Below are positions 42,055-48,658 of a DNA stretch of 48,658 nt, in pieces (the stretch's first letter is position 1; the number at the start of each line of letters is the position of its first letter). The notes under the pieces were generated by a model that worked only from the letters and a program-made list of their open reading frames with translations, was not told the origin of the DNA and did no database searches. Where the stretch lies: contig CALUOT010000013.1 of assembly GCA_944322355.1 (NCBI GenBank), positions 1-48,658 on the forward strand. The letters run 5' to 3'. The position numbers and the translations under genes were made by a program. The DNA comes from an uncultured Bacteroides sp. (GTDB lineage Bacteria; Bacteroidota; Bacteroidia; Bacteroidales; Bacteroidaceae).

Positions 42055-44697
42055 ATGAAAACGAAATTCTTATTATCTGCATTAGCATTGCCTTTGATTT
42101 TTGGGGCATGTACTAATGACGAACTTCTTTCGACTACCGAACGCCCTGTACAAAACGGGGAGCTGGTAGAAGTAGGACCTAACTTCGTAATTGCTGGTGT
42201 CAAAGGAGACAATGCCGCTACAAAAGGGGCATGGGTGGAAAACAACAACCAGCTTAATTTCTTGTGGATTCCGGCAGTAGGTGATGGCGGCACGGAAGCT
42301 ATTCTAGACAAAATCGGTATCTGCTGGGTAGGTAACGGTGGTGCATCGAACAACGTTTATACCAACTATGAATTCGTACACGATGGATGGTTGGCTAAAG
42401 ACGAAATGAGTGCAGAAGTGGAACCTTGCGATGGCTATATTACAAATGGTTATAACTTCGAGGACAATATCTCTTACAGTTCTGGTAAGTTGGGAACCGA
42501 CAATATTGACTTCAACAGTATTACTGATGGAAAGTTCATTAATCTTTCATCGGTGACCACTGCAAACAATAAAGCCGGTGACTACAACCTGGCTTCTGCG
42601 TTCTTCCGAACCTCTGCACAAACGTTGTTCAAGGGCGATTACATTGCTTATTCTCCGTTCGACGACGAATTTGTAGAAGAAGGTCCGGTTGTGGCTAAGT
42701 CGCCTACAACGTTCGACGTGGATTTGAACAATGAGTATGCCCATCTGGGTGATGCCATGTTTGCATACGGATATGCTCCCGGCTTGGTGGGCGGACAAAT
42801 GGCCAGCGCATTCAACTTCAAAAACCTTTCGGGATTGATCCGCGTGCGTCTGTCGGGCGGCGACCTTACTAGTATTTCTTCGGTGGCTTTGTATGACGAG
42901 AGCGGGAAATTCATCACTTCCGTGGGACTGAGCGCACAGAAGATTATGGCAGAAAGCGGTGCCAACTCTACCGGAACAGCTCTTTATGTAAGTGGTACGG
43001 AAAAGTACACCAACATGTTGACAGCTGACGTGACGAGTATTTCTGGCAGCAATGCCGATATATTCTTCTCAGCATTGCCTACCACCACCGGAGCCTTGAA
43101 AGTGGTTCTGTTTAATAACTCCACGAGCTTGTCTGCGGTGTACGATGCAGCAGCCATCACCGTGGTTCCGGGTTCGTTGGTCGATGTAGAAGTTTCGAAT
43201 ATCGCTGCAACAGATTTCAACAAACGTGTGGCTACTTCGGAAGCTGCCCTGAAAGCTATGGTGGACGACAATCAAGCTGTAACTTTGCTGGGTGACATCG
43301 AATTGACTGAATCATGGAATTTGGATAAAGAAGCAACCATCGAAGGAGGAAAAATTATAGTGCCTTCTGCCGAGACAAATCAGATTGTGTGGACTATCTC
43401 AGCCGATGCTACCATCAATTCGGACATCGAGATTGAAAACCAGGGTTGCTGCAATAATTATGCTGGAAAACTGGCGTTGGGTATCTCGACTTACGGAAAC
43501 AATGCGGAAATCACTTTGGCAGGTACAATCGACAATTATGGAGAAATCGCCACGCTGCCGGCTCAAAGCGCAAATAACAAAAACGTGGTGACCGTGACCG
43601 GGAAAATAAACAACCACGCTGAGTACATCCCGGAAATCGACGAGACTCGTTATGGTTCTATCACCGTGGTAAGAAAAACTACCTTGGAATTGGAGGCAGA
43701 TTTGCAAAACGACGGTGTCATCACCATCGAGGCAGGACAGAACGCCGCCAACAATGAAGACGGTACGGTAAATGTTGCTGCTGACCGGACCATCACAAAC
43801 AATCACGAAATGACCAATGGCGGTAACATCAACAATGCCGGAAGCATCAACAACACAGCTAGTGGTTGGTTCATCGACAAGATTGGTAGCCAAGTAGGTT
43901 TGAAGCAGGTAACTACCGGAGAAGGTGAGTATGTCTGCGAAGTGAACGGTCAAACCCGTCTGGGAGATGCTTTGAGCAGCAACTATGAAGGTATCATTAC
44001 CCGTGTACGTTTTGTGAACAATAATGCTAATGGTGGAGGACAAGGATCGTATGACTTCTATGAATTGTCTGATGACAATGACTATTCGGACATTGATTTT
44101 GAAGTGGCAATGACCGACCAAGGAGACAAAGTGACATTTACTTCATCTGCAAGGAATCCAAACGCTAACACGATATATGCTCACCCAATCCATATCGGGA
44201 ATCTAATTGTAACAAGCGGTAACTTGATCATTGAATATGTAGGCTTGGACCAGTGGGGACGTAAAGACGGTTTAACCGATTTGTATGCTAAAAACATTAC
44301 CGTGGATGGAGCTACAGCACGTTATCTCGAACTTCAAGTGGATACTCATGTGGAAGGAAATGTAGAACTTAACGAAATGATGAACAATGTGGCAACAATC
44401 ATCGGTACTTCGTTCGGAACACCGGCTGCTCCTGTTGAAAGCGTTATGAACGTAGGAGGCAAGTTCACCGTAGGTACTGCGAATACTACAGCTGCCGTGT
44501 CGTTCATGAATAGCAACACTACAAACATTACAGGTAATTTCGAACTGAATGCGGGCGGTACTTGTACCATTGAGGTTGCAACCAATCCGACTGCCGACAT
44601 CTATGCCGCTCGTGTATGGGCTGCCAATGTCCTCGAAAATGGTGGTAAATGGGGCAATGACTCTAAGGTAAGAATCAGAACTGCCGCTGCCCAATAA
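42055..44697 (+). CDS. Large fimbrillin-like surface lipoprotein (right twin)
   Basis: 880 residues. A lipoprotein signal ends in PLIFGAC, then TNDELL. The N-terminal half (about 30-390) is fimbrillin-like: an ATKGAWVENNNQ segment, YIAYSPFDDEF, and a repeated sandwich-type pattern ending PGSLVDVEVSNI. From about residue 430, strands such as NHEMTNGGNINNAGSINN and ITLAGTIDNYGEI suggest a beta-helix. It shares signal, length and layout with the left twin but the two differ strongly in sequence. A terminator follows at 44734. Function unknown; surface location is inferred from the signal and the acidic residues after the lipid Cys. Confidence 0.82.
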   Translation: MKTKFLLSALALPLIFGACTNDELLSTTERPVQNGELVEVGPNFVIAGVKGDNAATKGAWVENNNQLNFLWIPAVGDGGTEAILDKIGICWVGNGGASNNVYTNYEFVHDGWLAKDEMSAEVEPCDGYITNGYNFEDNISYSSGKLGTDNIDFNSITDGKFINLSSVTTANNKAGDYNLASAFFRTSAQTLFKGDYIAYSPFDDEFVEEGPVVAKSPTTFDVDLNNEYAHLGDAMFAYGYAPGLVGGQMASAFNFKNLSGLIRVRLSGGDLTSISSVALYDESGKFITSVGLSAQKIMAESGANSTGTALYVSGTEKYTNMLTADVTSISGSNADIFFSALPTTTGALKVVLFNNSTSLSAVYDAAAITVVPGSLVDVEVSNIAATDFNKRVATSEAALKAMVDDNQAVTLLGDIELTESWNLDKEATIEGGKIIVPSAETNQIVWTISADATINSDIEIENQGCCNNYAGKLALGISTYGNNAEITLAGTIDNYGEIATLPAQSANNKNVVTVTGKINNHAEYIPEIDETRYGSITVVRKTTLELEADLQNDGVITIEAGQNAANNEDGTVNVAADRTITNNHEMTNGGNINNAGSINNTASGWFIDKIGSQVGLKQVTTGEGEYVCEVNGQTRLGDALSSNYEGIITRVRFVNNNANGGGQGSYDFYELSDDNDYSDIDFEVAMTDQGDKVTFTSSARNPNANTIYAHPIHIGNLIVTSGNLIIEYVGLDQWGRKDGLTDLYAKNITVDGATARYLELQVDTHVEGNVELNEMMNNVATIIGTSFGTPAAPVESVMNVGGKFTVGTANTTAAVSFMNSNTTNITGNFELNAGGTCTIEVATNPTADIYAARVWAANVLENGGKWGNDSKVRIRTAAAQ

Positions 44698-44733
44698 GCA
44701 TCCGGATAGTTTGGAAAGTATAATCCCCTAATC

Positions 44734-44773
44734 AATCCCTGTCTATTTTCAAAAGTAGACAGGGATTACTTTT
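44734..44773 (+). terminator. Terminator of the right lipoprotein gene
   Basis: AATCCCTGTCTA (44734-44745) pairs perfectly with TAGACAGGGATT (44756-44767), then a T-rich run. Confidence 0.88.
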
Positions 44774-44820
44774 TACTGGCCCTTTACCCCCGGGAACGTG
44801 CCGCAAGTGTCGCTCCATCA

Positions 44821-44925
44821 ACGGCTACCCATCGTGAAACATTGCTCTGTTAAGAGAGAACGTTGCTCTGTTAGAACAGAGAACATTGCTCTGTTGGAAG
44901 AGAGGACGTTCCGATGGGAAGCCGT
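44821..44925. repeat. 22-bp period array F flanked by an inverted repeat
   Basis: ACATTGCTCTGTT at 44839, ACGTTGCTCTGTT at 44860 and ACATTGCTCTGTT at 44883 (spacings 21 and 23), with a partial fourth at 44906. CTCTGTT and AACAGAG (44866-44881) form a palindrome. The whole is bounded by ACGGCTACCCATCG (44821-44834) and CGATGGGAAGCCGT (44912-44925), complementary at 13 of 14 bases. Confidence 0.8.
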
Positions 44926-44961
44926 GGGATGGTGCAACGTTAGGACCTAGGTCCCTGCCGG

Positions 44962-46116
44962 TTACTTCAACTCCCTGTCAAAAAACTCCAGCGTGGCATT
45001 TTGCATGGCTTGGCTGAAGAAGTGGGGCGAGTCCCAAAAGCGGGTGATGAGATGGTCGGCGGCGTTTTGGCTTTCCCAAACTTCTTGCAGGATGTGGTAA
45101 GCATTTTCGGCTCCTGCCACCGGGAAAAGCTTGTCGCGCAGACCGTTGAAGAAGAGCATCGGCTTGGGGCAGGCCAGGGAGGCCACGTCGGGATAGTCCA
45201 TCCAGTTGCGCAGGCCGGGCACCAGCATGGCATAGGCCGAGCCTCCCTTGTTCTGGTTGTTGGTCAGGGTCATCAGATAGTCGGTGGTGTTCATCCAGCA
45301 GACGGCAGCTCCGGCTTGCACTAAATCAGTCAGGGCAGTCAACATCCAGGCGCGGTGGGCCCCCATCGAGAAACCTAAAGCACCGATGCGCTTCGAGTCC
45401 ACTTGGGGCAGGGAAGCCAGGAACTCCACGCTTCGCAGGTCGTCATACGTCATTACGCCTGCCCAGTTCATGCCCATCTGCATCAGGTTGGAAGCCAAGG
45501 CTTGCTGACCGTCGTAGTCGGGCCCTTCCTTACGCCCTCTTTCTCCCCAATACAGGGCATCGATGGCCAGCACTACATAGCCGTGTGCCGCATACAGGTC
45601 GCCCACAAACCGGCTGTCGTAACATTTCTCCGCCCATTGCTCGGCATCCTTCACCACGTCGGCACCGACTCCAAAGGGGCGAACCATCTTCTCCTTACCG
45701 ATGGTGAAGTGTGCGCCGTGGTCGTGCAGCATGACGACGGCCGGGAAGGGACCTTCGCCTTCGGGCACCAGCAGGTAAGCCGGGATGCGCGACCATCCGG
45801 TCAGGTTAAAGACGATTTTCAAGGCTTCGTAACCGTCGCGTTGCTCGCGGGCTACCACTTGCATGTCATAAGCCTCGGTAGCAGGAGGCACGGGCAAGAG
45901 ACAGGAATCCAATTTCTGCCGGGCAACCGTGCGCCAATCGGCAAAAGAGAGATCGGGACAGTTGCGCCAAGCCAAAGGCCAAGTCAAGTTGGCTTTCAAC
46001 CGGTCGTAGTACACCGGCATGTTCTTTACCAGTTCGTAAGTTGCTGTAGGGGTTTCTTGCGCCGACAGGCCCAGGGCGGCCAACAATAGCAGCGCGGATA
46101 GTCCAAGTTTTCTCAT
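44962..46116 (-). CDS. Secreted alpha/beta hydrolase (dienelactone hydrolase / acetyl esterase-like)
   Basis: 384 residues with a signal peptide (MRKLGLSALLLLAALGLSAQ). The alpha/beta hydrolase core runs from about residue 100: AYLLVPEGEGPFPAVVMLHDHGAH, the nucleophile Ser in GALGFSMGAHR (about 250), a likely acid Asp in NGLRDKLFPV, and the His in WDSPHFFS. An N-terminal extension of about 90 residues contains conserved Trp residues. Relatives are carbohydrate or acetyl esterases found with polysaccharide genes; the substrate is not clear. It is alone in its transcript or joined to the M23 gene 51 bases upstream. Confidence 0.85.
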   Translation of the reverse strand: MRKLGLSALLLLAALGLSAQETPTATYELVKNMPVYYDRLKANLTWPLAWRNCPDLSFADWRTVARQKLDSCLLPVPPATEAYDMQVVAREQRDGYEALKIVFNLTGWSRIPAYLLVPEGEGPFPAVVMLHDHGAHFTIGKEKMVRPFGVGADVVKDAEQWAEKCYDSRFVGDLYAAHGYVVLAIDALYWGERGRKEGPDYDGQQALASNLMQMGMNWAGVMTYDDLRSVEFLASLPQVDSKRIGALGFSMGAHRAWMLTALTDLVQAGAAVCWMNTTDYLMTLTNNQNKGGSAYAMLVPGLRNWMDYPDVASLACPKPMLFFNGLRDKLFPVAGAENAYHILQEVWESQNAADHLITRFWDSPHFFSQAMQNATLEFFDRELK

Positions 46117-46167
46117 CAGTCATTAAGTAATAGATCATGGTTTAAATTTAGTGCGTTCTCCCTACCC

Positions 46168-47436
46168 TTATAAACTCCGAAGCCTTTGCATCAGCGAATC
46201 GCATACTTGCGTAAAGGCAGCACGATTGGCCGGGCTGATGGGTTTCTTGGGTTGTGACTTGATGGTGAGCGGGTTGATGGGCTTTCCGTTCTCGTAGACT
46301 CGGAAGTCGAGATGCGGCCCCGTGGATAGTCCGGTGGAGCCTACATAGCCTATCACCTCCTTCTGCTGCACCATGTCGCCCACCTTCAGCCCCTTGGCAA
46401 AGCGCGACAGGTGCATATAGGTGCTGGTGTAGATGCTGTTGTGCTTAATCTTCACATAGTTGCCTCCCCCGTTGGCCTGATAGGCCTTGGCAATGACCTT
46501 ACCGCTACCGATGGCATAAACCGGTGTACCTGTCGGGGCGGCATAATCCACACCGTGATGGGCCCGATAGCGCTTCAGCACCGGATGATAGCGGCTGTTG
46601 CTGAAGCGCGACGAGATGCGGTAGAAGTCGAGCGGCGCCTTCAGGAAAGCCCCTTCCAGACTGTTGCCCCGTTCGTTGTAATAGAGCTCCTCACCGTCCT
46701 GCACGAAGGGGATGGCGTAGTAAAGACTATCCGAAGCCCGGAATGAGGCCGCCAGCACATGGAAGTTCTGCAACGGTTTGTCCTCCACATACTCCTGTTC
46801 GTAGATGATGCGGAATTCGTCTTGCTTTTGCAGGCCGAAGAAGTCGATGGTCCATCCGAAGATGTGCGACAACACCACGGCCAACTGAGGCGACGTGTTG
46901 CAATTCTGCATGGCCACCCAAAGCGACGACTCCACCTGTCCCTTCACTTCCTGCTGACGCCACTCCACCGAATTCTGACCGCGCGTCACCCGGTAGTCGC
47001 CCCGGAGGTCGAAGACGACATACGCCTTGGGGTCTTCCTCGTAGACAAAAAAACGCGGGCTGGCCACGCTGTCCTTGGTGAAGAACACGGCGTAAGCTTG
47101 CCCGCTACGTATCCTGCGCACGTCGAATACCGGCTTCGACTTTTCGTTCAGGTCATGGATCTGGCGCATCGAAAGCCCGTGCTCGCTCAGCAGGTGCGAG
47201 AGGTTCTGCCGGGGCTTGACGATGCCGTAATGCACATCGTAGTTGTCCACCGGAATACCATATTTATAGACGATTTCTTCTACCTCGGCCGAGTCGGTCA
47301 CGGCCACTTCGTCCAGTGGCTCTTCTCCTCTTTCCCGCAGAATCGGGAAGAAGCAGAACACCAGCACCAGGGCGATACACACCGACAGGATGATGAACCA
47401 CTGTTTCTTCTTGTTGAATCCAAAAAACATTGACAT
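46168..47436 (-). CDS. M23-family (LytM-type) peptidase with HxD in place of HxH
   Basis: 422 residues: one membrane anchor (about 12-30, WFIILSVCIALVLVFCFF), a periplasmic region with a LysM/OapA-like part (YGIVKPRQNLSHLLSEHGLS) and a C-terminal M23 domain. HHGVDYAAPTGTPV supplies the first zinc His and Asp, and YTSTYMHLSRF a further His. The final motif reads TGPHLDFRVY, where LytM enzymes have HLH: the last zinc ligand His is Asp. I recall this as common in Bacteroidetes M23 proteins, so an Asp ligand is possible; a non-catalytic role is the alternative. It probably acts on, or activates enzymes for, peptidoglycan cross-links. Confidence 0.9.
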   Translation of the reverse strand: MSMFFGFNKKKQWFIILSVCIALVLVFCFFPILRERGEEPLDEVAVTDSAEVEEIVYKYGIPVDNYDVHYGIVKPRQNLSHLLSEHGLSMRQIHDLNEKSKPVFDVRRIRSGQAYAVFFTKDSVASPRFFVYEEDPKAYVVFDLRGDYRVTRGQNSVEWRQQEVKGQVESSLWVAMQNCNTSPQLAVVLSHIFGWTIDFFGLQKQDEFRIIYEQEYVEDKPLQNFHVLAASFRASDSLYYAIPFVQDGEELYYNERGNSLEGAFLKAPLDFYRISSRFSNSRYHPVLKRYRAHHGVDYAAPTGTPVYAIGSGKVIAKAYQANGGGNYVKIKHNSIYTSTYMHLSRFAKGLKVGDMVQQKEVIGYVGSTGLSTGPHLDFRVYENGKPINPLTIKSQPKKPISPANRAAFTQVCDSLMQRLRSL

Positions 47437-47498
47437 ATTTACCTAAAATATTACTAAAAAACGGAAAACCGTGAAGGCTCCCAGGCTTCGTTCCAGAC

Positions 47499-47577
47499 AA
47501 ACCCAGGGTTTGATAGGATGAAACCCTGGGTTTGATGCGATGAAACCCTAGGTTTGGTGACATGAAACCCTGGGTTT
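47499..47577. repeat. 22-bp period array G (four units)
   Basis: AAACCCAGGGTTT at 47499, AAACCCTGGGTTT at 47521, AAACCCTAGGTTT at 47543 and AAACCCTGGGTTT at 47565: spacing exactly 22, with nine-base linkers of related sequence (GATAGGATG, GATGCGATG, GGTGACATG). The 13-base core is a palindrome around one base, and the first unit is the reverse complement of the second and fourth. Confidence 0.9.
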
Positions 47578-47661
47578 CCTAAAACGGCCTTCCAGTGGCC
47601 TGTAGGGCACTTTCACCTCCTCCGGGGAGGAAAAAACCGGATGGCTCCCGTCTTCATTCGT

Positions 47662-48658
47662 TTATTTATACAAAATCAAGGCCGACTGAGGCGGTACCGA
47701 CAGCGAAGGACCGTAGGCCGTACCCAAGCCTCGCGAGTTGATGAATCCGTCCTTGCAGACGATGGTGTATTTGCCTTCGGGCACCGTCACCGCAGTCGCT
47801 TCCTTACGAGCGTTCAGTACCACGATGATGTCCCCCCACGCATCGCCTCCGGCATGTTCCTTCAACCGCCAGGCCACTACGTTGCTTCCTTCTACAGGCA
47901 GAAACTCCAGATGACGGCGCACCAGGTCGGCATCGCCCAGACGGAAAGCGGGATGTTCCTTGCGAAGTTGAATCAAGCCCTTATAGTAGGCAAAGACGTC
48001 GGCATGTGCAGCCTTGCGCGTCCAGTCGATGATGTTCACCGAGTCGGGACTTTGGAAGCTGTTGTGTACGCCTTTCTTGTCGCGAAGTACTTCCTCTCCG
48101 GCCTGGATGAAGGGCACGCCCTGCGACGTGAATACGGCCGTCTGCGCCAATTTGTCCAAGCGGGCCAATTCTTCCGGCGTGATGCCCGGGATGCTGGTGC
48201 GGAGTCGGTCTACCAGGCACATGTCGTCGTGACACGACACGTAGCTAATCATCTGCGTGGGTTGTGCTGCCCATGGCGCCTGGCTGTAGTTCACCGAGTC
48301 GTTATTGACCTGCGGATGAGCGATGGCACCTACGATGCCGAACTTAATGCTTTCTTCTCCGCCCGGCAATCCGGCCAGGAAGGCACCCTGCTTATTGTCA
48401 TTGAAGGGGCCGCGGAGGGCATCACGCATCTCGTCGCTGAAGGCCGCTATGCCCGGCATGCGATGCGTATTGGCTTTCATGGCGAGTGAGTCTTGCGGAA
48501 GCTGGGGAGCCTGTGCTGCCCATCCTTCACCATATATAAATATAGAGGGGTCTACGGCTGTCAGCGCGCGGCGTATCTCGTTCATTGTCTCGATGTCGTG
48601 AATGCCCATCAGGTCGAAACGCAAACCGTCTATGTGATATTCGTTGACCCAGTATAGC
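47662..48658 (-). CDS. Type I pullulanase / alpha-amylase-family enzyme, C-terminal part (runs off the window)
   Basis: The frame is open to the window's last base, so the 5' part is missing. About 332 C-terminal residues are seen. GH13 regions are present: WVNEYHIDGLRFDLMG (region II with the nucleophile Asp), FIYGEGW (region III, acid/base Glu) and ISYVSCHDD (region IV). The YGEGW and the downstream NSFQSPDSVNIIDW segment are typical of type I pullulanases, which split alpha-1,6 bonds in starch and pullulan. A C-terminal beta domain ends ALILYK. Whether a carbohydrate-binding N-terminus or signal peptide exists is outside the window. Confidence 0.9.
   Translation of the reverse strand, partial: LYWVNEYHIDGLRFDLMGIHDIETMNEIRRALTAVDPSIFIYGEGWAAQAPQLPQDSLAMKANTHRMPGIAAFSDEMRDALRGPFNDNKQGAFLAGLPGGEESIKFGIVGAIAHPQVNNDSVNYSQAPWAAQPTQMISYVSCHDDMCLVDRLRTSIPGITPEELARLDKLAQTAVFTSQGVPFIQAGEEVLRDKKGVHNSFQSPDSVNIIDWTRKAAHADVFAYYKGLIQLRKEHPAFRLGDADLVRRHLEFLPVEGSNVVAWRLKEHAGGDAWGDIIVVLNARKEATAVTVPEGKYTIVCKDGFINSRGLGTAYGPSLSVPPQSALILYK

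Overview
The window looks like chromosomal DNA of a Bacteroidaceae member (Bacteroides sensu lato). Promoters carry the Bacteroidetes -7 box TAnnTTTG with a TTG-like -33 element about 20 bases upstream, at thyA, cmk, the M64 peptidase and the first small genes. Gene content agrees: a single-chain large PurL, a GH109 enzyme, a GHL10-type hydrolase, fimbrillin-like lipoproteins and a TolQ/ExbD/ExbD operon. I cannot name the species.

Layout. 1-2400 is an eroded string of toxin-antitoxin-like genes (mntA with a broken hepT, a small ORF with a DUF6169-like gene, a vapB-like gene with a 27-codon vapC stump, a hipA N-terminal stump). They are separated by copies of one intergenic repeat that carries the promoters. 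2456-4057 is a DUF6249 / ECF sigma / DUF5056 operon. 4134-9287 holds a phospholipase-D-type protein, thyA-folA, an Lrp regulator, an M64 peptidase and a GNAT acetyltransferase. 9359-15326 is mostly minus strand: TolQ/ExbB, a membrane protein, two ExbD proteins, tRNA-Ser(GGA), tatD, an unknown gene, a polyprenyl diphosphate synthase and tonB. 16022-19800 is cmk, a DUF1016 nuclease, ispH and pfkA. 19867-25134 is a tight four-gene minus-strand operon: secreted GH2 hydrolase, steroid 5-alpha-reductase-like protein, old-yellow-enzyme reductase and SDR. 25246-34854 holds asnS, an RluB-type pseudouridine synthase, purB, purL and a split chromate transporter. 34958-38032 is a GHL10 hydrolase and a GH109 protein. 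38709-44697 is a mirror-image pair of operons, each a 36-37 residue peptide gene followed by a ~880-residue lipoprotein, diverging from a 29-bp perfect inverted repeat. 44962-48658 holds an alpha/beta hydrolase, an M23 peptidase and the C-terminal part of a type I pullulanase that runs off the window.

Three things stand out. (1) Several intergenic gaps hold short arrays with a 22-bp period. The sequence differs from locus to locus, but many units have a dyad-symmetric core, and in four arrays one end unit is the reverse complement of the others. I do not recognise this as a described element. (2) The GH2 / 5-alpha-reductase / OYE / SDR operon looks like a steroid or bile-acid reduction pathway joined to a deglycosylating enzyme. 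(3) The divergent peptide-lipoprotein operons share an identical 29-bp promoter-proximal sequence in inverted orientation, which fits either a shared regulator or an invertible switch.
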